The position numbers were made by a program, and so were the translations under genes. The notes under the pieces were generated by a model. The model saw only the letters and a list, made by a program, of their open reading frames with translations, had not been told where the DNA came from and ran no database searches. This document shows, piece by piece, positions 44,326 to 55,459 of a DNA stretch of 64,000 nucleotides (position 1 is its first letter; each line of letters starts with the position of its first letter). This DNA comes from Pisaster brevispinus (taxonomy: Eukaryota > Echinodermata > Asteroidea > Forcipulatida > Asteriidae), in NCBI GenBank assembly GCA_023634235.1, contig JAMKCF010000013.1, forward strand, positions 4,413,327 through 4,477,326, in the 5' to 3' direction.

Positions 44326-47130
44326 TGTACTATTCTTTTTTTATCAAGTATTGTTGTTTATTACTCTATAATTTGATGAAAAATGGAAAGGCACAATATA
44401 GGTTTATCACACACACGTATCTTATGTAGCCAGGCTATAGTGATTAAACGCACAAAATCATATAACTATAAATTCCCATGTTAGGTCTACTGAACATCAC
44501 GCGCCAATAAACTTCAACAACAAAATAACCTCAAAACAGAAATTCCTGATCTCCATTTATGGAGCCTTGAGTTGGTGTATTACGTCGCAGTTCAACTAAT
44601 TCTATAATACAGCTGATAACAATAACACATTACGCAGCGTATTGAATTTGAAGGTCAAATGAAGTGGTTTTTTTTCACATTGCACTTTAATAAAATGTAC
44701 TGTTTGGGATTATTAAAATGGAAATATTTTCTTATTTCGGTATGAGTTAGGAAATGTGTCCCTCTTTAGGGGCGCGGGTCTGAGCTATCGAACCCTTGCC
44801 AATACCTTAGTTTTAGTTTTTATAAGAATCCTATAGGTCAATCCGTGCATATACTTTTAAGCTTAAACTGGAAAACAGACAATTCATATGACCTTAAAAA
44901 TGATAAGTTAATCTCACTGAATCTACCCTTGTGTAAGCTCAATGGGAATGGCTATAACAACAGTTAACAATAACAAAAGTCAAGGGAAATGTCAACAACG
45001 AGTCAACTACTACACTTCACATTGTTTATGATACTCACTTTTTAGAAAACACTAAAACAAAATGGCGGAAATTAGCCTTCGAAATGGCTCTTGTTGAATA
45101 GGCCGATGCTGACACGCGCCTAAAACATGTTGTAGGTTTAATTGTATTTATTTGTTTATTTTTCTTGAGCCCCCCCCCCCCCCCGCCCTCCACCCACCGG
45201 GGAGCGAAATGAACGAACGAACGAGGGAATGATATGATTTCGAGAGGACGAACTAAATTTCGAGGAAATGAAATAATTGTAGTATTGTTTTTACCTTTTC
45301 AATGTTTGTTGGCCTGTCCCTTTAAAACTCTGTAGACATGGCCTTGTGGGGTGCCAGATATTTCAATGTAATTGTTTTCTAAAAGGTGACATAAACAATA
45401 AATTTAAAAATGAAGGTGTTATATTTTTTTTTATTGCAAACTTCAATGCAAGTAATATTATCTTCCAATGCAATTTTTTAATGCGTATACAGAGAGTCAC
45501 TCGATGACGATAAAATAAAAATAAAATAAAATGAGTATCGTCTCGAAAAGTATCGGTTCTGCAAAAGACCGCTGGAAATAAAAGAAGATGTTTCAAAAAA
45601 GATTTAACAGGGTCAATATCATCACAAGGTATTTACATAATATGCTTACAATATCAAACTGACACAGGGCTGGACAAGCCAGTGAAAATAACCAAATACT
45701 AACACTCTGATTAAAAAATGAAGGTAAATAAATTTCTAAGTTTAATTTTAAACTTAAAAAGTTTAATTTTAAGTTTAATTTTAAGTCTTCTAATTTGTCC
45801 CCTTTTAGGGGCGTGGGTTTCAACCCAAATTGTAGTTGTTATTTACAGGATAATTTGGGATTGAACAAAGAGAAGTTGACTAGAGCGGTACTTGAACCTG
45901 TGACCCTCCAGATTAACGTATCGGTGCTCTACCAACTGAGCTGTCTCTAAGCCGTAATGTTGGCTTGGCTGTCTCTCTGAATCGTTTTCAATGTCTTATG
46001 TTATTCACTATACTGAAGTTTAAACTGGAAAAGCTTCCAATTCATTATAAACTTTAAAACGATAAGTCATTCTCGCTGAATGTATTACTTTGCAGCTAAA
46101 AAAAGAAAAGAAAAAAAGTAAATGACAATAGTAATGTCTACAACGATAGTTTGAAGAATACCAAAAGTCAATGGAATAGTTGTTACCGACGAGTTTTACA
46201 CCCCCGCTGTTTCGAAAACACCAAAGAAATGGGCGTTTAACATGTTGCATAGTGTATTGTACTTATTTCTTTTCTTTTGTTCTTGTTTCCAATGGGGTTT
46301 TCCAGTGGAACTGCTCTTTGAAAAATGAAAATTAACCTGCCCTCTCAAAGATGAAATTCCAAGCCAGAAATATTGCGGAAATTGAAACGTGAATGTTTTG
46401 TCTTCGTGTGGAGATTGCCTTGAACTTATAGTTGCCAGTAAACTGCAAGTATGTGACATGGCCCTATGGTGTGCCAGTGTACGCTAATTAAGTAGGTTTT
46501 TTTTTTAAGGTGACAACAAAAATAAAAAATTAAATAAAAATTGAGGGTGTTGTTGCTTTAAACAGGAAATAATATAGTTTTTAATTGCAACAATCAGGGC
46601 AGTTAACATCATTTTCAAACGCGACTTTTGTAAAAAATGGGAAAAGAATAAGTATCGTTTCAAAAAAATATCGGCTCAGCAAATAACTTTTTGAAACAAA
46701 AACCTGATTCAAAAAAGTAATAACACGGTCAATATCATTATATTAATAGACAGGCACAAATTGCATATGTACAAGCCAGTAAAAATACAAAATACTTATT
46801 GACTCTGAAAAACAAATTGGTAAACAGATTTAAGGGGGAAAATAGTACATAAAATATACCATGAATTGCAAAAATATCAAAATACATAAAAACTGGTTAG
46901 AGAAGATATACGCATATATAATTGTAATATCATTCATAGAGCAAAAATAGTGCAATTTTGTGTTATCAATGCTCAAGGCAAAACTTAACGAACACTTACA
47001 ACACTACAGATGCTGCACGATATAAACTTAAAAACTATCATTACATCTATGATAAAATTTTGAAATATAAAGTACGTTCCCGTCTTCTAATTATTGTATT
47101 TATTTCTTTGTTTTTTTCTTGTTCAAACTA
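44326..47130. other. Upstream flank of Ig copy 3 and spacer to copy 4
   Basis: Matches the upstream blocks of copies 1 and 2 to about 45,520. Then come a degenerate tRNA-like SINE (45,878-45,949), a partial MITE (about 46,290-46,372), and fragments of the spacer repeated near 46,795-46,930. C run at 45,171-45,184. No gene. Confidence 0.5.
45878..45949 (-). mobile_element. Degenerate tRNA-like SINE head
   Basis: The minus strand carries GCTCAGTTGGTAGAGC (A box and D arm) and GGTTCAAGTACCGC (B box with one change). Paralogue of 34,753-34,826. Confidence 0.6.
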
Positions 47131-49295
47131 TACAAAGTGATGACGATGTGTGTTTATTGTTTGATGGCACGTGCCCTTTTGGTATACCGATTATTGTGCC
47201 AAGTATAAAGCACACACTTTTTGTTGAAAGTATAACTCATGAAGTCAAAAATAATTACCCCTCGAATGCTGCTTCAGTATTCAGCCAAAATTAAGTTGAA
47301 TGAATTTTCAAATAATCCCATGAGGCAGAATGTACTAAGGTCTAAGTATTCGTACACAGATCGATGAAGGAAAGCTTACATTACATGTACATTGCACCGT
47401 TTTGTCGTTTCTTGTCATCTTTTGCTTGGAATAAAAGAGCCTCATATCAAGTTTTGTACAGCAGGTATTTCTTTAGTTACTTGCTTATTTGTTGTTATTG
47501 TTATTACATTTGTTATTTATTTATATTTTATTTTATTATTTGTTTTTATTATTATTTGTCTTAACAACTCTGGAGTTTCGTACGTATGGTAATTAAAGGG
47601 AGGGGGCAGGGGGCATGTCCCCCTAAGTAGTTTTTACGCTGGTTTTTAAAACTACTTTTCTATTTACACAGAGAGAATACTGGTACAATATAAAATCACG
47701 AGTCACTTCAATTTTTACAAAAAGTCAGCATAACTTTTAAAATAACAAAAAAGTCTTTCATGCTTTAAGAATGACACCAAAGCACTTACTAGTGAGCTTT
47801 TGTAATAATTATGAAAAGCTGCATTTGTAACACGTAAGCTTAATATTTAAAGATGTTCAAGGCGCATAGAAAAGCAGACAACCAAGAGCAATGGGTTTTA
47901 TCAAGTGAGGAGAAAGCAATGCCAACAAAAAGGAATACAATACAAGAGCAAAACTAATGTTTTAGCTAGCTGGTCTTGTAGAAAAAGTGACCTCTCGAGA
48001 AAAAAAAAACTGCTCTCGAAAAAGAAAACTATTTTTGGAAATAGAAAGGGCTCTTTAAAATAAACATAACTGCCCGGGCAAGGGTAGCCTTTGGGGCCCC
48101 TCTGTAATTGACCCCCGAGCTGCTCCTGAAAACAAATGTGACTGCTCTCGAAGATAAAATAACTGCTCTCGAAAAAAATATAACGATGGCACTAACGGGC
48201 TTTCGTAGTTGTTGCCTTGCCAAATATCATGAACATTCGTGTGTGTATTTGCAATGGTGTATCAGTGAAGGTGAACAAATCCGTTACGACGCTGGTCTCA
48301 TTATTAACTGCTGGTTCCTGTATTTTGCTTGAAAAACATTTTTTTTTTATCACAATGAATAACTGCTACATTTTGTACAATGACTTTTCTTGCTCACTAG
48401 CCAGACTCCATTGTACACCGATATGCATGATATACGCAGAATAGCTAATCTAACTCAGCAACTATTCATCTGCAAATAACTCTAAAATCGTGTGGAGTAT
48501 TTTTATAGGCGTTGACACACGGGGCAATTTTTAAAGGCAACTTGGAGGCAACAAACAACACGTCTTGCAAAAGGAACTCTCCATTGGCACAAGGCCCATT
48601 TTTTCATGAAGTGTCATAATTCTTTTGAAACAAATTCAGACCTGAAATTATACACAGAGGCCACGGAAGCCATGGCATATGTCCCTGGTCGTGGCCTTGC
48701 TGCCCCTTCAAAAGTTTTCAATGTTTTTTTCAATGGAAGTTGCCCTTTGAAAAATGAAAATTAACCTGCCCTCTCAAAGATGAAATTCCAGGCCCGAAAT
48801 ATTGCGGAAATTGAAACGTGAATGTTTTGCCTTCGTGTGGAAATTGCCTTGATTTAGTAATAACAACCAAATACTGATTGACTCTGAAAAACAAATTGGT
48901 TAACATAATTGAAGGGGAAAAATACATAAAACAAACTATGAATTACAAGGATTTCAAAAAGAATACATACAAACTGGTTAGAGAAGATATACACATATAA
49001 AACTGTAAAAACATTTCTGTTATCAAGGCTGCAAGGCAAAACTTAATGAACACTTACAACACTACAGATGTTGAACGATAAAAACTTAAAAACTATCATT
49101 ACATCTCTGATTAAATTTTGAAATATAAAGTACATTTCCGTCTTCTAATTATCAACAAACGCATCAACCTACAATCAACCAACCAGTTTATCATGAGTTG
49201 GATAAGAGAATTCTCCTTATAGTCATTTATTACCTTGCACGAAATCGGATGGTGAATGGGTCTTTTTGTGGTTGGCATCGGGCGTTGCTGTTACG
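47131..49295. other. Spacer left of Ig copy 4
   Basis: Matches 35,165-37,440 in order. Holds the recurring short frame (48,108-48,332) and a MITE (48,637-48,796). No supported gene. Confidence 0.5.
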
Positions 49296-50735
49296 TTATG
49301 GCGGTGTGGATGTTTCGGGCTCAGTACGTTGAAATGGTTCAACCAAAGCCGTCGGTTTGATGGTTTCGTATAAGCCGCCTGCAGACGGCGATGATGTTCC
49401 GTCCGAGATATTGGACCCATAAGCATGATTGTCGTAACTCTGTTCCGCTGTAGAATCTACGGACAGGTCTGGCTGTTGCTGTGTCGTTTCATTCACGGCC
49501 TTTCGACTTTGAGTACGGATTGGTTTGGCGTATATCGGAATTGCATCAATCTCCTCTTCCCGATTAGAGTTGGAATCGCCTGGTCCGGATACCCCTTGGT
49601 TTTCGTAGATGACGTTGTCCTGTAATCCCTTTGGTATGTCGTCAGGATTCTCTCCGTGCTCGTTGAAACTGATCTGAGAATGCTTAAGTTGATATAGTGT
49701 CAATCCGGTGTTAGTTTGTTTGATGTTTGAATCAGACTGTCGCGTTTTGGGATGTGATATTCTGGAGCGTCGTTTACGGCAAACATAGATCAGTATTACG
49801 ATGAGAAGAATTGCGGCTATTCCCCCGGTGGCTATCCCAACAACGATGGCAGAGTTTGGGGAGCCTGTTGGACGTTGCTGTTGTGTGGTAGTTGGTCTAA
49901 CCGAGGATGATAATGATGATATAATCATAGATGAAGTGGATAATGTTTCCGGATCTGATGTAATGTTTGTAACCATTTCTCTCACTGTTATCGGTCCAAT
50001 TTTACAAGTAGAAATGTTAGTGTAAATCGTTGATGAGATCATGCATTCGAATTCGGTACCGTTATCAGCACCAGTCACTGTCAAATCTAACGTCCTGACG
50101 ACTGTATCAGTATCATTGTTGATCACGGATGTCCATGTGGTGTATCTAGTGGTCTGTTCAGTGGAATTGATCATCATTTTAACTGTTCCGTGACTGCTGT
50201 CAGATGTACATCTCATATTTAACTCTGTCTCTGCGTCTACTGAGATGGGTCCAGCTGGGGAGCACATAGGAAAGGACTCATCAGGAAAGTAAAACACTGA
50301 AAGTGTTACACTGGAGCTAGTTACGTTGTCCCTGCCTCCGGTTTGTACTGGCTCATAGACAGTGCAGACATAGTCACCAGCATCACCTCTAAGCACACCA
50401 CGGATGGAAATGTCTAATACTTTCGTAAAGTTACCAACATGCGTTGAAACGAGCGTGAATCTTCCATTGTTCGCAGTTCCAGTATCCCCTATCAATGTCG
50501 GCAGTGGGTCCCTAGCGCTCCACTCCACAGTGTGATTTGACTGGAGATTTGTAGCGACACACCTCAATTTAACATCATCACCCTCCTTTATAATAGGACT
50601 GACTGTTGAATTATCACCGATAAACACTTGAAGCGCTACCGGTTCAGCATTGTCAACCATCAGGAATCCGCCTGCATCAATAATTAAACACCAGACAAAC
50701 ACCAGAAAAATAGACACCGAGATCCTTGCATCCAT
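49296..50735 (-). CDS. Two-Ig-domain transmembrane receptor with tyrosine-motif tail (complete copy 4)
   Basis: A 479-residue type I membrane protein in a single exon. Signal peptide about 1-29; V-like Ig domain about 31-149 (C59, W72, DAGDYVC with C124); second Ig-like domain about 155-252 (C176, C231). A Ser/Thr-rich stalk spans about 255-293 and the membrane segment about 296-318, followed by the basic stop CRKRRSR and a 160-residue tail. Tail tyrosines are Y348, Y377 (YENQ, a YxN Grb2-type site), Y402 (YAKP, a YxxP Crk-type site), Y434 (YDNH, YxN), Y439 and Y456 (YETI, Src-family SH2 type). Consensus ITIMs were not seen. Several NxS/T sites lie in the ectodomain. The role is probably ligand binding at the cell surface with adaptor recruitment after phosphorylation; the ligand is unknown. 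It is the only undamaged member of the array. Being intronless is unusual for Ig receptors. Confidence 0.88.
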   Translation of the reverse strand: MDARISVSIFLVFVWCLIIDAGGFLMVDNAEPVALQVFIGDNSTVSPIIKEGDDVKLRCVATNLQSNHTVEWSARDPLPTLIGDTGTANNGRFTLVSTHVGNFTKVLDISIRGVLRGDAGDYVCTVYEPVQTGGRDNVTSSSVTLSVFYFPDESFPMCSPAGPISVDAETELNMRCTSDSSHGTVKMMINSTEQTTRYTTWTSVINNDTDTVVRTLDLTVTGADNGTEFECMISSTIYTNISTCKIGPITVREMVTNITSDPETLSTSSMIISSLSSSVRPTTTQQQRPTGSPNSAIVVGIATGGIAAILLIVILIYVCRKRRSRISHPKTRQSDSNIKQTNTGLTLYQLKHSQISFNEHGENPDDIPKGLQDNVIYENQGVSGPGDSNSNREEEIDAIPIYAKPIRTQSRKAVNETTQQQPDLSVDSTAEQSYDNHAYGSNISDGTSSPSAGGLYETIKPTALVEPFQRTEPETSTPP

Positions 50736-51040
50736 TGTACTATTCTTTTGTTGGTTAAGTAGTTAGGCCAATGTTATTTGTTAGTCTAAAAGAAGCTACT
50801 CTGGTGAAGAACGCCTGGGAAATGCACGAAGTAGCTTGTTCACGTCATACCTTGCGTGTAATGATTTTATGCACAAAATCATGATATTTGACTATACTTC
50901 CTTATACTGAACATCACGCGTCAATTAACTTCAACAACAACAACAACAAAACCAGAAACTAGTTTCCATTTACGTTGGAGGTGTAATGTCACAGTTCAAT
51001 TTATACGGCTGTATAGCAACGATAATACATGAAGCACCAT
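50736..51040 (-). promoter_or_regulatory. Upstream region of Ig copy 4
   Basis: A diverged version of the upstream block of copies 1-3, still recognisable by ACTGAACATCACGCG and CTTCAACAACAA. A GCCAAT word lies at 50,766-50,771. No TATA box is obvious, in contrast to the AATTATAGAG of the other copies. Confidence 0.4.
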
Positions 51041-51072
51041 CGAGAACATCGAGATCCTTCCTTCCATTATTT
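51041..51072 (-). pseudogene. Start-codon relic of a fifth Ig copy
   Basis: The minus strand reads ATG GAA GGA AGG ATC TCG ATG (MEGRISM, compare MDGRISM in copies 2 and 3) and then leaves similarity. Sequence behind it (51,073-51,400) matches the upstream block of the other copies. So a promoter with start codon stands directly upstream of copy 4's own promoter. Confidence 0.75.
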
Positions 51073-51559
51073 TTTTGTTCATCAAGTCGTTATGGTTTTT
51101 ATTTTTCTAAAAGAAAGTTCGGCTGCTGAAGAACAGAAATGCACATGAGTAGCTTGATCACCCTCACACGTACAGTGTATGTTGAGTAAACTTACGTGTG
51201 CTGAACATTAGGTGTCAATGAACTTCAGAAAAAAAAAAAAAAAACAGAAATTCGGTTTCCATTTATGGAGTTCTGTGTTTGGTGTATGTCGCAGATGATA
51301 CAGCTGTACAATATTTATAGCAATAACACAGTCCACACCACATTGAATTTGAAGTTCCTAAATGAAGTGATATTTTTAAAAACATTTAAAAATGTATCTT
51401 AGCTCTTATTATTTACTGTGCATGCTGCTTGTCAGTTACATCATCAAACTGCTTTGATAATCTATAGGTGTTTTTAATTTATGGGTTTGTTTCAATTTTA
51501 AAATTGTTGTCAGTTTTGTCTTTTTTACGACTATTTCACTTTGTCTGTTTATTTTTGCT

Positions 51560-51656
51560 GTTTGTTTGTTTGTTTGTTTGTTTGTTTGTCGGGGTATTTA
51601 TTGGGGTGTTGGTTGGTTGGTTGGTTGGTTAGTTGGTTGGTTGGTTGGTTGGTTGT
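51560..51656. repeat. (TTTG)n and (GGTT)n microsatellites
   Basis: TTTG repeats at 51,560-51,588 and GGTT repeats at 51,607-51,656. Confidence 0.95.
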
Positions 51657-52149
51657 TTTTTGTTTTAGTATTGTTGCTCATGGGGGTTGTTTGTGTACTT
51701 GTTAGTGTGCCAACTCGTTTTTTATATATGTGGGTTAAGTTTACTAGTTTGTCTATTTTATTAATCTGTGTCAAGTACTGTGAAATTTGTAATTTTAACT
51801 TCTATAGTTTAGTTTAGTTTTAGTTCTATAGTTATGTTTAGTTTTTGTAATTTATATATCCACCTGTAAATGGCGGATAGATCCGCTGTTGGGTAGCGAA
51901 TAAAAAATAAATAGAAATAAATCTTTTAAGATTAATATTAATACTAATATTTGTGTGATTTTGTTATGATATGTTCTATTCATTATATGTAAAAAACTTG
52001 TCCCCTTTTATGGGCGCGGATTACCCAAAGTCGATGAAACAATACAATTATTGTCAACGACGAGTTGGCGAGTTGACGGGACGAGTCAACTCGATGCTAC
52101 TACGCACGATGCTACTACCTTTACATAGTACGTTGTACGTGTTTTGGAT

Positions 52150-52232
52150 TAGGCTCAACTTGGTTCGAAGTCAACTCGTTCCGAGTCAACTCGGTCACAA
52201 GTCATCTCGGTCCCAAGCCATCTCGGTCCCTG
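52150..52232. repeat. Short degenerate tandem repeat
   Basis: Words of the type CAACTCGGTCACAAGTCATC and CTCGGTCCCAAGCCATCTCG recur about every 15-17 bp. Confidence 0.65.
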
Positions 52233-52404
52233 TCATCTTTACACCTTGCAGTATGTAGTCCTCTTTTTAGAAAAAAGATAATGGTGGGAATTATTTTCCA
52301 CATAGTGGGCGGTTAACTCTCTAAAAAGGAGGCTGATGACACTCACTGTAAACATGTGTAGTAGGGTTTATTGTATTTATTCATTCATTTTACTCAGGCA
52401 ACCC

Positions 52405-52537
52405 TTTGTTCGGGGGTGCCAGTCAGAAGCCATTATTAACCGTTAACTGCTGTGTAGCCAGGGATCACACCCAAGTTTACGATACAACCTGGGAAGCGGC
52501 TGTCACGGGATCACCTTAAGGGGATGCGAACAAAGAT
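52405..52537. mobile_element. Short element with CTTTGTTCG/CGAACAAAG ends
   Basis: Begins CTTTGTTCGGGGGTGCCAGT and ends GGGGATGCGAACAAAG. The same internal sequence occurs at 61,139-61,260, but on the opposite side relative to its tRNA-like SINE, implying inversion between the 9-bp inverted ends or independent insertion. Confidence 0.6.
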
Positions 52538-52566
52538 ATTGACTAATAGGGAGACCGCCAACATAG

Positions 52567-52638
52567 TGCTGGATAGCTCAGTTGGTAGAGCGCCGGTACG
52601 TTAATCCGGAGGTCGTTGGTTCAAGTCCCGCTCCAGTC
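52567..52638 (+). mobile_element. tRNA-like SINE head (Asn-GTT-like)
   Basis: The 72 nt can fold as a tRNA: acceptor GCTGGA/TCCAGT, D arm GCTCAGTTGGTAGAGC, anticodon stem CCGG/CCGG with loop ACGTTAA (GTT). The T arm has mismatches (GTTGG against CCCGC). Related copies exist at 61,037, 61,357, 34,753 and 45,878, so this is a SINE and not a working tRNA gene. Confidence 0.65.
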
Positions 52639-53380
52639 AATTGTTCTTTGTTCAAACCCAAATTATAAATTATTTTCTGGGTACACAAAACTGTATCTTA
52701 GCAGAAGTCGCGTGAGGGACCGAGGGAAAGGGACGAGGTTAATGGACAGTCGGGGGGGTGGGGGGGGGGGGGCTTGTCAACAGAGGGCGCTATGTGACAT
52801 ATTTTGGAGGTCGTTAATTTCATTGAAGGATGTCATCGGCAAGGAGACTGACGCTTTGGAAACCCTGTGCTGTGGGGAGATTTTATTGAAGAAAACAAGC
52901 CTCAAGGTAAAAAAACATCTGGTTTTTATTCTGGCTTATTCTGCTGGGGAAAGGTATAGCAAAAGTTGACCAAGTGACGCCTCTTGATATTATCTCACTG
53001 GCAGATGACGGAACATCTACGACTACGACGACTATACGAGTAGTACGAGTCCGACCATTTTGACATTTTTTGTTGTTGATACTGTGTTTTAAACGTAAAA
53101 CATGAATTTTGACGTTGAAATTATGCGTCATAAACATTTCCTACCTTGAGAATTCTTTATAGTTGTAGAAGAAGTAAAGTAGTGAAGTATTTCCTTGATT
53201 GAAGTTGAGCAGAGGGAATAATATTTTAATAGTAATAGTAATACTAATATACTTAGACTTTATTGTATTGTAAAGCCTAGGGCTAGGCCTTCTAAAATAA
53301 AACGAAATGAGACTGACTGTAAATTCATGAAGCTGCTCTAATCTAGCACTAGCCTAGCAGTAGTTGGCAGATGATGTTCC

Positions 53381-53948
53381 GCCCCAACTTGAAAATCGCC
53401 CCAACTATAGTTGGGACTGGTCCCAACTTGAGTGTTAAAGTTGGGGCGTCCCAACTATAGTTGGGATCGCAGTGCACACAAAGCACCCCCATGAATAAAC
53501 TGAAAACGTAATAAATTAAACGCGTAGGCCTACTTTTTGAGACTGGTTAGCATCACCGGGCATGAGCATGAGGCCACTGTCAGAACCCTCTAAAAACACC
53601 ATTTACGCAGAGTAGTGGTCCATTATGAGCGATATACTGTAATTCCAAACCTTGTCCTGGGCACCGGCTCGCGACTGGCTCTAGCTCCATCATCAGTTTT
53701 GACATGAGTTTGTATAAGAGCCGAGACCCAGGTTTGAAATAAAGAATCTTGTTAATTATCGCAGATCGCAGCAGCTTGTGTGTCTGCAATAGCGTTACAC
53801 AGTAATCCACGCATGATCGATCACTGTGTCCTGTTGAACTCTATGGGCAATCCCAACTATAGTTGAGACTTCCCAACTTTAACACTCAAGCATGTGTCAA
53901 GTTGGGATCAGTCCTAACTATAGTTGGGACAATTGTCAAGTTGGGACA
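53381..53948. mobile_element. Long-armed foldback element of CCCAACT/AGTTGGG palindromes
   Basis: The left arm (about 53,381-53,467) and right arm (about 53,849-53,948) are inverted repeats of 85-100 bp. Both read, outside to inside: CCCAACTTG, CCCAACTATAGTTGGGAC, TCCCAACTTG, AGTGTTAAAGTTGGG, CCCAACTATAGTTGGGAT. The right arm carries one small insertion. It is the best-preserved member of the family found in the TRIM units and lies outside them. Confidence 0.85.
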
Positions 53949-55459
53949 AAACAATGACACTAGCACAACTACAGCTCGGTAAACAATGGCGCAGACTGAT
54001 GCCCTTTCTTTATCCACAAGCATAAAGATAGGCCCTACGATTTTATTGGGTACAATTATTTTATTGGATAAACATGCAGTAACGTAAGCTTTCCAGATCT
54101 GTGTTATGGTTGGTCAGGGGTTAGACTCAGTAACTGGGGCGCTGTACTCCTTTTTTATAATTTTTGAAATCTTCAAGCATAATTGTACGCACAAACACCA
54201 TGGTCTTGGAACCAAAACTCTGGTAGCCTAATGAAAAGAATACGGACTGACATCGTTTCCCCAACTGTGGGCTTAAAAATTTTAGATTTGGAGCACAAAC
54301 AAATGATCGTGAGTACAACTAAATGCCTGATGTTGCATCCTTGACATATTGAAAACCTACATGTGTAGTAGGCGATTTTCAAGCTATTTTGTTCCTTGTT
54401 TTTGTCAAATTGCCAAATGTGGCGGAACTTACAATAGTTTCCTGGTGTACTAGTATGACCGAAATGTCAAAGTTTTTTTTTAAAGGAGTACAGCGCCCCA
54501 GTTACTGGGTCTAGTCCGAGGTAATGTAATTTGTCAGCTTGTGCATTCTATTCAAGTCTGCTTTGTACATCATGAAATGTGGTTTTATTCACTATGTAAT
54601 TTGTGTACACATGTGTGAATTGGTTGCGAATCTCAGTGTGAAATGAATGCGAGGTAAAAGGTACCTGGCAGCATCCGGTCAGACAGGTATCTGGCGTTAT
54701 TTATGAGCCTCGAAGTGTGATGTCAGCTGTTCAGGCTAACCGTAGCACTGCAAAATTACACACTCACTGGGAATGAGGTTGAGCACAACATATAATGTTA
54801 TTGTACTCTCCACAATTGCGTAATGAGTAAATGAGCGCAAGTCAAAAATTAAGGCAAAAAATGCAAGCTCTCTTTTGATAAGTATTGCCAGTCCCTGATC
54901 ATATCAGGTTAGCTCTAGCCTCACTAGGTTAGGATGGCCTAGTGTGAACCCTGTAAATACTTAGCCACTAACATTGCCAGCCCATTCAACCAGGCAGCTT
55001 ACATGTGTACATCAGGTGGTTTTAACCAACTTAATGAGTCCACTAACCTCGAGTCATAGCTTCCCTCCAGTGCTTTGGCTGTTGAAATTACCAACCGTTT
55101 TAATAACTTATTGCAAATAATCTTTTTCAATTTGCTAAGTCACCTATCACTTCCCTGATGGTTTGCGGCCATTTTGGAATGGACCCAAAATGTCATCTGA
55201 AAATAGGGGTGCAAACGAAATTCAATGGAGCTGTTTTGTGCGACTGCTACAGCTAAGCAACCTGCATACATGGAGGAGGGTGGCACACAGACATGGACAG
55301 GAGTCAGACAAAGTGCAGACTGCAATCAGTTGCATGCACTTTGCCGGGCTCCATGACACTCCAAAACAAATTCCTAGCCTAAACGGTTAAATTTGTCTCT
55401 GGAGTGAATTTCTATGACACTCCAAAAAGAAAAAGGTCTTAGCCTGAATTTCTATGACA

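Larger units (their letters stand above)
51073..52400. repeat. Upstream block of the relic Ig copy, right end of the array
   Basis: Diverged match of 33,210-34,010: TCCATTTATGGAG near 51,260, CCCCTTTTATGGGCGCGG near 52,000, and AACATGTGTAGTAGGGTTTATTGTATTTATT near 52,350. Interrupted by simple repeats (51,560-51,656) and a short direct-repeat tract (about 52,150-52,232). Confidence 0.6.

Noticed and set aside
51566..51817. 83-codon frame rich in GWLV repeats
   Set aside because: It is the translation of TTTG and GGTT microsatellites.
52567..52638. Functional tRNA-Asn gene
   Set aside because: T arm mismatches, and the same sequence recurs at least four times with shared flanks, which marks a SINE.
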